From NCBI GenBank assembly GCA_002695185.1, contig NZOF01000128.1, forward strand, positions 1-11,693: 11,693 nt of DNA, read 5' to 3'. The first letter of the stretch is position 1, and every line of letters starts with the position of its first letter. The translations under genes were made by a program, and so were the position numbers. The notes beneath the pieces were generated by a model, which had not been told where the DNA came from, did no database searches, and saw only the letters and a program-made list of their open reading frames with translations. Positions 1-6,077 of this stretch are shown here, one piece after another. Origin of the DNA: Erythrobacter sp. (GTDB lineage Bacteria; Pseudomonadota; Alphaproteobacteria; Sphingomonadales; Sphingomonadaceae).

Positions 1-2
1 CC

Positions 3-545
3 GGGCTCCGCTGCGCAGCCCATTGCTTCAACCGCGCTCATGCGCAACAACGCGGCCAGGCTCTAATCCCAGCTGGGGGAAAGCTGGGGGTCACGTCAAT
101 AGGCGAAGATGCGGGAGCAATCAGTCGCGATGAATTGAACGAGCTCATAGAGGAACTGCGACTCAACTCTGACATTCGGTCTGTCGATGAGTTAGGTCCG
201 AATCTCGACGCAACGCTACGAGACGTTCTTGCCATAGCTTCACCGAACGCTCCAGACGGCGACTTCCTTCGCTACGTAATGATTGACGCCGAGATTGCAG
301 TCACAGCCAGTCCACTATCGGGTAAGTCACTAACGGAAATTGCTGCGGAACTTGGGGTTAATAGCACTTTCCTTGTTATTCTAGCTACGGGTGAGCCGAT
401 CACGATCATCGTTACAGGAAGTGGCTATTTAATTTATAGGGTCGGCAAGCCCATCGTTAAAGGCTTCATGGATGAGTATGATGATGATGCCGAGGGGCTA
501 GGCAAGCGCATCTACAAGAAGCTGAAAAGGATTTTACGAAAATAG
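3..545 (+). CDS. hypothetical protein, 5'-truncated by window edge
   Basis: This reading frame is open from the first bases of the window to a TAG at 543-545 (180 codons), so the gene probably begins upstream. The first conventional start in frame is a TTG at 135, without a convincing Shine-Dalgarno sequence. The codons before it read as plausible protein (GVTSIGEDAGAISRDELNEL), which favours a longer gene. The visible part has an acidic N-terminal helix-like stretch, a hydrophobic segment near the C-terminus (STFLVILATGEPITIIVTG, then GYLIYRVGKPIV) and a basic tail (KRIYKKLKRILRK). That arrangement fits a membrane-associated or amphipathic C-terminus. I recognise no family. A 136-residue protein starting at the TTG remains possible. 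No co-directional partner is close, as the next gene starts 271 bp downstream. Confidence 0.55.
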   Translation, partial: GLRCAAHCFNRAHAQQRGQALIPAGGKLGVTSIGEDAGAISRDELNELIEELRLNSDIRSVDELGPNLDATLRDVLAIASPNAPDGDFLRYVMIDAEIAVTASPLSGKSLTEIAAELGVNSTFLVILATGEPITIIVTGSGYLIYRVGKPIVKGFMDEYDDDAEGLGKRIYKKLKRILRK

Positions 546-703
546 AAACTAGTCGAGATTTGGCGGCCCTGTCGGCCGATTTGTTGTTCACCGGCTTATC
601 TGCCTGTAATCTGCGAGGCTAAAGAGAACAGACAGGCCTCTGGATGAAGCTACAAAAACGACGTTGTGCAGACCTAACTTGATCGGCGATGAGATCCGAA
701 AAA

Positions 704-748
704 CTTGTCAAATTTTTCCTATGACAAGCGTTATCGTAAACTTTTAAT
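704..748 (+). promoter_or_regulatory. inverted repeat and candidate promoter upstream of the Cys-rich peptide gene
   Basis: A perfect 7-bp inverted repeat, CTTGTCA (704-710) and TGACAAG (722-728), has an 11-nt T-rich spacer. Its right arm overlaps a possible -35 (ATGACA, 721-726), with TTTAAT (743-748) as -10 at 16-bp spacing. The coding start at 817 lies about 70 bp downstream. This could be an operator over a promoter. The promoter match is weak and only inferred. The rest of the 546-816 gap shows nothing else I can support. Confidence 0.3.
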
Positions 749-816
749 TCGCCCTATCTCCTATTCATTTGGCAATCTTCCACGAATAGGTCATTATCGG
801 CTCAAGGGAGAGAACC

Positions 817-1005
817 ATGAAAGCAATTTTGGCTGCAATTGCGCTCTCGTCGCTCAGTCTAACCGGCGCTGCCGGGCCGGTCTGCGGCACGGCCTTCGCG
901 GCGGCATGCTGCAAGGTCTGCAAAAAAGGCAAAGCCTGTGGGGACAGCTGCATAGCTCGCGATAAGAACTGCAAGAAAGGGCGCGGATGTGCTTGCGATG
1001 GCTAG
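817..1005 (+). CDS. small exported cysteine-rich protein (8 Cys in the mature part)
   Basis: The 62-residue protein starts at ATG 817 behind AAGGGAGAG, a good ribosome-binding site. Residues 1-29 look like a Sec signal peptide: a Lys, a hydrophobic Ala/Leu/Ile core and a cleavage region at AFAA. The predicted mature part is only about 33 residues, with cysteines at 31, 32, 35, 41, 45, 52, 58 and 60, in the pattern CxxCxxGxxCGxxC...C...GCAC. I recall this pattern from small proteobacterial proteins and from C-terminal extensions of some thermonucleases. That is recall, not a search result. Eight cysteines in so short a chain suggest a disulfide-knotted or metal-binding periplasmic peptide. It lies 9 bp upstream of another exported protein, so the two are probably co-transcribed. 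Function unknown. Confidence 0.8.
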   Translation: MKAILAAIALSSLSLTGAAGPVCGTAFAAACCKVCKKGKACGDSCIARDKNCKKGRGCACDG

Positions 1006-1014
1006 GCGAATGAT

Positions 1015-1605
1015 ATGAAGACCACATGGTCCCTTCGCGGAATGCTAGTAGCCACCGCTGTTATGCTTCTACCTTCCGGAGCGATGTCACAGGCGTCGTC
1101 GAATTGGGAGGGTAACGAAACTGATCGCTCATCCCAGCCCGCCTCGCCTGATCCATTACCTTTAGAAGATGGCGGCCGCCTCGACCTCGTGTGCGGTGGT
1201 TCTGGCACTGCGAACAAAACAACGGTCATCACCGGGAATTCGAATTCCACCTATACCGGTAGCGGCGGGTTCGTTTCTGGCTCGAGCAACGCGACAGTAT
1301 ACGGCACGCGCCAGCAGGATTATGGAGATCAAGTCGCACTTTTTATTCAAGGTGGCGAAGGTCGAATTCGGATGCCTCCTGCAATGTTACCGACCCTCCG
1401 CGGTGGAGAGGACGGCTGGTTCAAGCTCGGAAATCTGGAGATCAAACCGAATGAGATTACTGCCACGGTGCGGGTAAACTTCATGAACAAGCCGAAGCTG
1501 CGTATTGACCGATATACCGGCGCAATTTCGATTTCAGGAAAGGCGGGCGACTATTCCGGCCGCTGCCAACACCTCGTTCCAGAGAAAACTAAGCGGCAGT
1601 TCTAG
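1015..1605 (+). CDS. exported hypothetical protein with two cysteines
   Basis: The 196-residue protein starts at ATG 1015. An in-frame ATG at 1042 would still leave a signal peptide. The N-terminus has Lys/Arg, a hydrophobic stretch (MLVATAVMLLPSGAMSQA) and a likely signal peptidase cleavage near residue 27, so export to the periplasm is expected. A low-complexity Ser/Thr/Gly/Asn region (residues 61-98) is followed by a more ordered part containing RIDRYTGAISISG and ending near C184. C60 and C184 are the only cysteines in the mature part and could form one disulfide. No catalytic motif is evident and I recognise no family beyond similar uncharacterised periplasmic proteins of sphingomonads. 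The 9-bp gap to the preceding Cys-rich peptide gene, plus a shared export signal, suggests one transcription unit for two envelope proteins. Confidence 0.75.
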   Translation: MKTTWSLRGMLVATAVMLLPSGAMSQASSNWEGNETDRSSQPASPDPLPLEDGGRLDLVCGGSGTANKTTVITGNSNSTYTGSGGFVSGSSNATVYGTRQQDYGDQVALFIQGGEGRIRMPPAMLPTLRGGEDGWFKLGNLEIKPNEITATVRVNFMNKPKLRIDRYTGAISISGKAGDYSGRCQHLVPEKTKRQF

Positions 1606-1612
1606 CCTACAG

Positions 1613-1660
1613 ATAGGCCTCCCGTCGATACGTCTCGCAATCGTCTGACGCGCGGCCTAT
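1613..1660. repeat. short inverted repeat between convergent genes
   Basis: ATAGGCC (1613-1619) and GGCCTAT (1654-1660) form a perfect 7-bp inverted repeat 34 bp apart. It spans the gap between the exported protein gene and the convergent integrase stop codon. It could be a weak bidirectional terminator or a recombinase-related site. There is no T-tract and the match could be chance. Confidence 0.2.
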
Positions 1661-2604
1661 GCCGCCAGCAGCTCCCGCTCCATCTCACCCATGAGGTCCA
1701 CGTCCTTCGCGGGGTCGTGAAAAAGGTGGCCATAGACGTCATACGTCATGGTGATCGACGAATGCCCCAGCATTGTCTGGATCTTCTTCGGCGGCCATCC
1801 CTGCTCAATGAAAAGCGATGCAGCAGCATGGCGCATAGCGTGTAGTGAGAACCTCGGAGCGCCCTCCCGGTCTACGATGCCCGACTTCAGCATCAGCGGC
1901 TTGAAAATGCGGTTGTAGATGTTCGAGTGGGTCTCGACGTTTCCAACGCCGTTCGGAAACACCAGGTCGAGATCACCCTTCGGACAGGCCGGCTTCCAGT
2001 TCTGCAGGACCGCTTTTAGCGATGGGCCCATCGGTATCTCACGGCGGCTGGTGCTGCTCTTCGTCGAGCCCATGTCACAATACCGATCAGCGCGTTCCCG
2101 GACGGTAATGATGCTCCGGTCGAAGTCGATTGCGCTCCATTTGAGCCCGCGCAGTTCTGACATACGCATGCCCGTAAGCAGCGCAGTCATTATCAAAGGC
2201 CTGTGACGCTCGGAGACGTTCGCAAGCAACGCCTTGATCTCATTCTTGGAGGGAAACACACGCTCCGGTTTATGGCGGTCCGCACGCCGGAGCTTCACAT
2301 CACGAGCGACATTGTGTTGCACGAGCCCTCGTTCCTGCGCGGCGCTGATGATGGATCGCAGCGTCGTAAGGCATTTCTTCGCCATTGCGCGCGTGCTGTC
2401 TTGAAGCATCGCATCGAGAAATTCGCGAACATCGGGCGCGCTAAGCTCCCTGAGCAGCAGATGTCCTATCTTCGGCTCTATGTGGTTTTTCACGTGGCCG
2501 CGATAGGAATGAAGCGTAGCGCGTTCGAGCTGTTCGAGTTCGCAGCGCCGCATCCAAATTTCGGCGGCATCGCTTATGGTGCAGGCATTTGCAGACTTAG
2601 TCAA
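1657..2604 (-). CDS. tyrosine recombinase / site-specific integrase
   Basis: The 315-residue protein belongs to the phage-integrase family, which carries out site-specific strand exchange through a covalent tyrosine intermediate. Residues 1-105 form an N-terminal SAM-like DNA-binding region (YRGHVKNHIEPKIG, then a helical segment). The catalytic domain follows. Arg I is in TGMRMSEL (R147), the His-x-x-Arg box is HAMRH (H255, R258), His III is in LGHS (H281), and the nucleophile lies in TYDVYGHLF (Y291). All are intact, so the enzyme is probably active. The start is a TTG at 2604, preceded by AGGA at a 7-nt spacing. An in-frame TAG just upstream excludes a longer protein. Length and motifs fit integrases of genomic islands and integrative elements. 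Its attachment site cannot be fixed from this window. Confidence 0.93.
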   Translation of the reverse strand: MTKSANACTISDAAEIWMRRCELEQLERATLHSYRGHVKNHIEPKIGHLLLRELSAPDVREFLDAMLQDSTRAMAKKCLTTLRSIISAAQERGLVQHNVARDVKLRRADRHKPERVFPSKNEIKALLANVSERHRPLIMTALLTGMRMSELRGLKWSAIDFDRSIITVRERADRYCDMGSTKSSTSRREIPMGPSLKAVLQNWKPACPKGDLDLVFPNGVGNVETHSNIYNRIFKPLMLKSGIVDREGAPRFSLHAMRHAAASLFIEQGWPPKKIQTMLGHSSITMTYDVYGHLFHDPAKDVDLMGEMERELLAA

Positions 2605-2610
2605 AATATT

Positions 2611-2643
2611 GTCCTATAACAGTGGTTTATAGACACCATTATA
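2611..2643 (-). promoter_or_regulatory. candidate integrase promoter and operator
   Basis: On the minus strand a perfect TATAAT (2638-2643) lies about 34 bp before the integrase TTG start. A poor -35-like CGACAA sits about 17 bp further upstream. Between the -10 and the gene is an imperfect inverted repeat, GTCTATAA then 7 nt then TTATAGGAC (2611-2634). A protein bound there would block transcription or early elongation. This suggests the integrase is controlled separately from the gene upstream of it. Confidence 0.4.
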
Positions 2644-2679
2644 CGACACGCGGAGTGATTTGTCGGGCAGGACTTTCGC

Positions 2680-3084
2680 CTATTCGGCGGGTTTGTTAGC
2701 CTGTTTCTCGTGATGCTCAGCGATGATCCTCTGCACCATCGGCGTGACGCTCTGAAAGTTGCGCTTGAGGAATAGCTTCTTCTCGGCCGCGCTTGCTCGG
2801 GTCCAGTGATATGTAATCTGGTCAGCGCGTGATGGAGCTGTTCTACGCTTACGATACCCCATGATCAGAGCCGCCGCGTAGATGCTGAGTTCGCCAGCCT
2901 CGATCTGCTCCAGGAGATCGTCGCGCCCATCTTGCTTGAGACGCCGAAGGTAGTCTTCGTTATTCCCTGCCATTCGTGCTGAGTAGACACGTCTACATAG
3001 GTCGTCAACCTGGGTGGATTTCCAGATATGCCGCTCCAGAGTAAGCCACTCGTCTTCCACGACTGCAGGCGACAAGGCACCCAC
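2680..3084 (-). CDS. hypothetical protein upstream of the integrase
   Basis: The 134-residue soluble protein starts at a GTG (3084), the only conventional start in this frame after an in-frame TAA. The ribosome-binding site is poor. Its central segment, YLRRLKQDGRDDLLEQIEAGELSIYAAALIMGYRKR (about residues 45-80, quoted here in two parts: YLRRLKQDGRDDLLEQ and IEAGELSIYAAALIMGYRKR), resembles a helical motif, E/AGE-x-S-x-x-AAA-x-x-G-[FY]-R-[KR], that recurs in small alphaproteobacterial phage and island proteins. Function there is unknown to me. The C-terminus is basic and helical. It lies on the same strand as the integrase, 75 bp upstream, with the candidate integrase promoter in the gap, so it could be a recombination helper or regulator. 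That role is inference from position only. Confidence 0.65.
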   Translation of the reverse strand: MGALSPAVVEDEWLTLERHIWKSTQVDDLCRRVYSARMAGNNEDYLRRLKQDGRDDLLEQIEAGELSIYAAALIMGYRKRRTAPSRADQITYHWTRASAAEKKLFLKRNFQSVTPMVQRIIAEHHEKQANKPAE

Positions 3085-3307
3085 ATGATCAGCTGTAGAA
3101 CAGGGTAAACGAACGCCGATTTAGTAAGCTCAGCCATCTGAACTCGAACCGAGCCGTCAGCTCTTCCAATGAGGGCATCCGACGCTCCGTTTCACGCCCA
3201 TGGTTGAATGATATTCCGACTTCGATCGAGTTGCTTGCATCACTCACGCCCGCGTTCCACCGAGCGAAAACCTCTAGATTCCTGGGAAACAGGAGGTCCT
3301 AGGAAAT

Positions 3308-3457
3308 ATGGTTCGTTACCACCCGGAAGGTGCCGATCGCCGGGGCTTGGTTGACTCCCATCCCTTGCATCATGGCAAGGCTCGCCGAAAATGGTGGCTC
3401 ATGCGACTTGAATACTTCGAGAGACTGAAGGCTGACCAGATGACGGTGGTGAGCTAA
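3308..3457 (+). CDS. candidate small basic protein (49 aa)
   Basis: ATG 3308 follows AGGAGG (3291-3296, 11 nt away) and a nearer AGGA. The frame runs 49 codons to a TAA at 3455-3457. The product is basic and His/Arg-rich (RYHPEGADRRGLV, HHGKARRKWWLMRLEYFERL), with a probable C-terminal amphipathic helix. It contains copy 1 of a 23-bp direct repeat whose second copy at 4048 keeps the same reading phase: HPEGADRRGLV here, HPANADRRGLV there. That conservation supports translation, past or present. No family recognised. The strong Shine-Dalgarno sequence is the main argument for a gene. The short length is the main argument against it. Confidence 0.45.
   Translation: MVRYHPEGADRRGLVDSHPLHHGKARRKWWLMRLEYFERLKADQMTVVS
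3331..3353 (+). repeat. 23-bp direct repeat, copy 1
   Basis: This 23-bp stretch begins TGCCGATCGCCGG and ends GCTTGGTTG. It recurs identically at 4048-4070, 717 bp downstream in the same orientation. Copy 1 lies inside the 49-codon ORF. It is followed by a small hairpin, CCTTGC then ATCATG then GCAAGG. Confidence 0.85.
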
Positions 3458-3621
3458 TTCGTTGCTGGCCTATTGTTATAGCGGGCTCACACACTCTGAT
3501 CCTTGGCCAAGCCTTCTTTCGAGCCAGCGACATTTCCCATCTCCACCGATTACGAAGCCACCCGACTTCCACCACGATACACGCGATGATGCACACCTCA
3601 GCAACAAACGAGGTTTTCATT

Positions 3622-3879
3622 ATGAACGCATACCAAGTCAGCGACGTCGAATTCGAACCAATCCTCATGCTCACCGACCACCACGAGCGAGCGATATCAA
3701 AATTTCAGATGGCACTGGCTGATGGTCTCGGTTTCTACCCGCCGGTTAACTTCTCACTGTCGTGGATCGACCCATCGAGCCAGCCAACCTCAGCTGGCCT
3801 GGAGCGACTGATCCAGGAAGACATCGAGGGTTTCGCCCGCCGAGTTGCGGGCAGATGGCAACGCTATGAGTTTCGTTGA
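3622..3879 (+). CDS. hypothetical protein (85 aa)
   Basis: ATG 3622 is chosen over an upstream in-frame ATG at 3586 because GAGG lies 8 nt before it and the upstream codons read less like protein. The 85-residue product is soluble, with a DHHERAISKFQMALADGLGF segment and an acidic-then-basic C-terminus (LIQEDIEGFARRVAGRWQRYEF). No signal peptide, membrane segment or known motif is visible. It lies between the two copies of the 23-bp repeat and upstream of a hairpin-rich noncoding stretch. It has no close co-directional neighbour, so context gives no function. Confidence 0.5.
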   Translation: MNAYQVSDVEFEPILMLTDHHERAISKFQMALADGLGFYPPVNFSLSWIDPSSQPTSAGLERLIQEDIEGFARRVAGRWQRYEFR

Positions 3880-4047
3880 GCTCAGCTGCCGGTTTATCTC
3901 GAGCCATTATCCATCTGCCGAACGCCGGATGACTGAACGCAGATCCGGTGGCGGCCCCCTTTCTCTCAACAGCTTGCTATCTGGCCGAGCCAAAGCCCAC
4001 CGAAGATAGGAAGGCCGAGACGCCACAATCCTTCTCCATCCGGCCAA

Positions 4048-4070
4048 TGCCGATCGCCGGGGCTTGGTTG
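4048..4070 (+). repeat. 23-bp direct repeat, copy 2
   Basis: Identical to 3331-3353. In the phase matching copy 1 the surrounding codons read HPANADRRGLVG before diverging. An in-frame TAG at 4007 and the lack of a start codon show this copy is not in an intact gene. It looks like the remnant of a duplicated coding segment, or a conserved DNA/RNA site. Confidence 0.85.
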
Positions 4071-4142
4071 GCCTCTCTTCCTACGTCTTAGCTAGCTCGC
4101 CGAGGAAGGTTATTTCGCTCGCTTGGTGACCCGAAGGGAAAG

Positions 4143-4339
4143 AAAAGGTGAGCCGCCGGCGTGCCGGCGGTGAGCCTTTTCCGTCGGCGGCTTGCCGCCG
4201 ACGGACGAAGCGGCTTCTACCCTATCTACCATGAGAGTGGTGGGCTGGGAGAAACCCAGCTCTCATAGCTTCAGTAGGAAGCTATTACTCTCCGGCGATG
4301 TAACCACTCAAATTGCCGGAATCCCGCAGAAATCTGCGG
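4143..4339 (+). ncRNA. hairpin-rich noncoding segment, possible structured RNA or DNA site
   Basis: Five strong stem-loops occur in under 200 bp, in a 544-bp gap (3880-4423) with no convincing gene. HP1 (4143-4180) pairs AAAAGG with CCTTTT around an internal loop and an inner CCGCCGG/CCGGCGG stem. HP2 (4181-4204) has the perfect 10-bp stem CCGTCGGCGG/CCGCCGACGG with loop CTTG. HP3 (4231-4266) pairs ATGAGA/TCTCAT plus GCTGGG/CCCAGC with a 7-nt bulge. HP4 (4265-4285) is an 8-bp stem, ATAGCTTC/GAAGCTAT. HP5 (4324-4339) is CCGCAG/CTGCGG. HP2 could act as a terminator stem but has no T-tract. The strand is undetermined because stems read on both. Alternatives are a replication or transfer origin, or element ends. 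Confidence 0.4.
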
Positions 4340-4425
4340 CGTTTGGCTGGCAGACCATTTCAAGCTCAGGTAGGCCGATGTAACCACTCGACTTCAGACT
4401 AGCGCTGGACAGAATGTAACCGCTC
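4298..4425 (+). repeat. three direct copies of a TGTAACCACTC repeat
   Basis: CGATGTAACCACTC occurs at 4296-4309 and 4376-4389, and a variant AATGTAACCGCTC at 4413-4425. The copies are 80 and 36 bp apart in the same orientation. The third touches the stop codon of the minus-strand gene that ends at 4424. Repeated TG-initiated motifs are typical of IS21-family element ends, and directly repeated sites also occur as iterons or operators. No istA/istB-like gene is present, so an orphan transposon end or a regulatory/replication site are both open. Confidence 0.6.
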
Positions 4426-5467
4426 AAGCCGACGCCGGATGGGTGAATCTAGGCCAGATGGGGGTGCCCCCGTTATAACCCGCGGCGCGCTCGAGCTTTT
4501 CTATTCTCGGCCGGTCCTTTCTCACCATTTGCCGAAGGCTTGAATGCGCCATGTCGATGCGGCGCTGATCGATAGCCACCCTGGCAATCTGACTATCATT
4601 AATCGGTCGCCCCGTAAGGCGGGCGAATTCGCGTGCCCACCACACGTTGCACAGTCGCGAAATCGAACTGACAGGGAGAGAAGTTAGATAGCGAGGCGTA
4701 TCTGGTCCCTTAATTACTGCGTGTAGCAACTTCTCACGCTCTTTAGCGCCTTCGGTGAGCCCGTCGCGTAGAACATCGAGGTCCTCGTCGGCCTTCCAAG
4801 CTTGTCGGAGGCGATACCGCTCCTTCCCTCTGGCCTTCTTCGCCGCCTCGTCCTCCCTCTCTTGCCAGTATGCACGCACATTGGGATCATTAGTGCTCGT
4901 GAAGGAAGCTATGTCGAGCGGGTAGCAAACAGCAGACCATCCTTTCTCTCCGAGCGCTTCGAAGGCCTTCGCAAAGCCACCCTCTTCCAAACCTCCCGCC
5001 TCCATCCACTTGCGGAGGGGCCCTCGGAAGTCAGGCCTATCCTTGGCGACGCTCTTTATGCGCTCGGTAGCGACCTTCTTACAGGCGTCAGTCGCGAGGC
5101 ACTTATCGCACCGACCGTTATGGACCTTCTGGTCGAGGCGCTTAACGTAGATTGGCGGCTGGTGCGCATGTCGGAGCCATGCAGTCGGGATGCCGAAGCA
5201 CGGCTTTTCAGTGATCGATGGCGTCCCGATCACGTTGCCATCTCCATCGGTATGCACCTCGTCCCGCGTGATTTGTGGTTTCGCGGAGATCTTAGTTCCC
5301 GATTTGAACGGATTTTCTCTCCTGAACCTCCTGCTTTTGTCTTGATAGCTCAGCAGGTCTAAATGCCGGACATGCCGGTCCCGGTCCGAAAGTGCCACCC
5401 GAGCCTCCCTATCGCTTACTCGATTTGAAGTTTGAGCTGAGGAAAGGTCAGCGCCGAACGGCCGCAC
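4424..5467 (-). CDS. hypothetical protein with a CxxC...C putative zinc-binding cluster
   Basis: The 347-residue protein starts at a GTG (5467) in this reading; the N-terminal 35 residues are uncertain. A cysteine cluster, C120-DK-C123-LATDA-C129, with C90 further upstream could bind zinc. A long charged, probably coiled region follows (REDEAAKKARGKERYRLRQA and on). The C-terminal segment (ISRLCNVWWAREFARLTG, then PINDSQIARVAIDQRRIDMA) has the look of a helix-turn-helix. Together this suggests a DNA-binding protein, for example a replication or transcription factor of a mobile element. I recognise no family. It lies 32 bp downstream of the 5500-5877 gene on the same strand, so the two are probably co-transcribed. 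The repeat and hairpin cluster lies directly beyond its 3' end. Confidence 0.7.
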   Translation of the reverse strand: MRPFGADLSSAQTSNRVSDREARVALSDRDRHVRHLDLLSYQDKSRRFRRENPFKSGTKISAKPQITRDEVHTDGDGNVIGTPSITEKPCFGIPTAWLRHAHQPPIYVKRLDQKVHNGRCDKCLATDACKKVATERIKSVAKDRPDFRGPLRKWMEAGGLEEGGFAKAFEALGEKGWSAVCYPLDIASFTSTNDPNVRAYWQEREDEAAKKARGKERYRLRQAWKADEDLDVLRDGLTEGAKEREKLLHAVIKGPDTPRYLTSLPVSSISRLCNVWWAREFARLTGRPINDSQIARVAIDQRRIDMAHSSLRQMVRKDRPRIEKLERAAGYNGGTPIWPRFTHPASA

Positions 5468-5499
5468 AACCGACCGTCCGGCTCTGTCCCAAATTCCAG

Positions 5500-5877
5500 T
5501 TAGAATATGTCCTCAGCATGCACGTGATTGGGCAGGCAGGTCTTCAAAGCCTCAACCGGTTCCAACATCGACAACCGTTCGAATCTGCAATGACCAATCA
5601 AAGCGGTAAACGCTCTGATTGACGTTTCGTAGTGCGAAAGCGCTCCTGCGACATCCGCCACAAGCTTCGATCCGACTACGCATGCTTGGCGTTCGACAAG
5701 CTCAGAAAGCGCTTGGTCGCAAAGAACTGCCATCGCAGAGTTCATGAGCCTTGGATCTTTTTCGGAGTCATCCTGCTCACGAAGCCAGGTGAGGAGGTCA
5801 TCGTTCGTGGCTTGAGGATTAAGAACCATAAAGGCTTGGCGAAATCCAAGTGTCGGATTGAGGGTGTATTTTTTCAT
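5500..5877 (-). CDS. hypothetical protein, first gene of a minus-strand pair
   Basis: ATG 5877 is chosen because AAGGAG (5887-5892) precedes it by 9 nt. An in-frame ATG 36 bp upstream has no comparable site and would put the ribosome-binding site inside the gene. The 125-residue product begins MKKYTLNPTLGFRQAFMVL and appears all-helical. A segment of about residues 20-35 (NPQATNDDLLTWLREQ) and a later mixed helix contain no catalytic motif. It has no signal peptide. It is transcribed divergently from the serine recombinase across an AT-rich region with palindromes, and the zinc-cluster gene follows 32 bp later. Position suggests an element-encoded regulator or replication accessory. Function unknown. 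Confidence 0.65.
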   Translation of the reverse strand: MKKYTLNPTLGFRQAFMVLNPQATNDDLLTWLREQDDSEKDPRLMNSAMAVLCDQALSELVERQACVVGSKLVADVAGALSHYETSIRAFTALIGHCRFERLSMLEPVEALKTCLPNHVHAEDIF

Positions 5878-6077
5878 TATCACTATCTCCTTAGAGAGGG
5901 TTGGAAACCCCACCGGGCAGACTGCTCAGCGAGTGATGATGTATGATATGCATATTTTTCTCGGCGTCGCTTGGCTTATTGCTCAAGGACGATTTTTTTC
6001 GCACTAGCGACAACATACTGATAGATAGGCAAAATTCCTTGCCATAACGATCCAGCGAGTGTGTAAATTTTACATTT
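5878..6077. promoter_or_regulatory. AT-rich divergent control region with palindromes and direct repeats
   Basis: The 200-bp gap between divergent genes contains a perfect 10-bp palindrome ATATGCATAT (5946-5955), an interrupted inverted repeat GGCAA-6 nt-TTGCC (6028-6043), and a palindrome TGTAAA-T-TTTACA (6062-6074) that ends 3 bp before the recombinase ATG. It also has a 9-bp direct repeat CAGCGAGTG (5927-5935 and 6053-6061). These fit operators for shared control of both genes. The site at 6062-6074 would cover the recombinase ribosome-binding region. No promoter hexamers are clear enough to call. Confidence 0.45.

Noticed and set aside
597..637. GCCTGT/ACAGGC inverted repeat as a terminator of the first gene
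   Set aside because: The stem is only 6 bp with a long loop and no T-run; it could easily be chance.
1256..1276. GGTAGCGGCGGG, similar to the tRNA 3' end, as a left attachment site
   Set aside because: It lies inside the exported-protein gene (codons for TGSGGF), and only 8 positions match before diverging, well below the copy at 10350.
2203..2619. Plus-strand 138-codon frame
   Set aside because: It is antisense to the integrase, whose motifs are complete.
3331..4070. CRISPR array
   Set aside because: Only two copies, 717 bp apart, with no regular spacing and no cas genes.
4181..4204. Perfect 10-bp hairpin as a rho-independent terminator
   Set aside because: No T-tract follows on either strand; it is reported as part of the hairpin cluster instead.
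4802..5362. Plus-strand 186-codon frame
   Set aside because: It is antisense to the zinc-cluster gene, rich in Leu/Arg/Ser as typical for shadows of GC-rich genes, and has no Shine-Dalgarno sequence.
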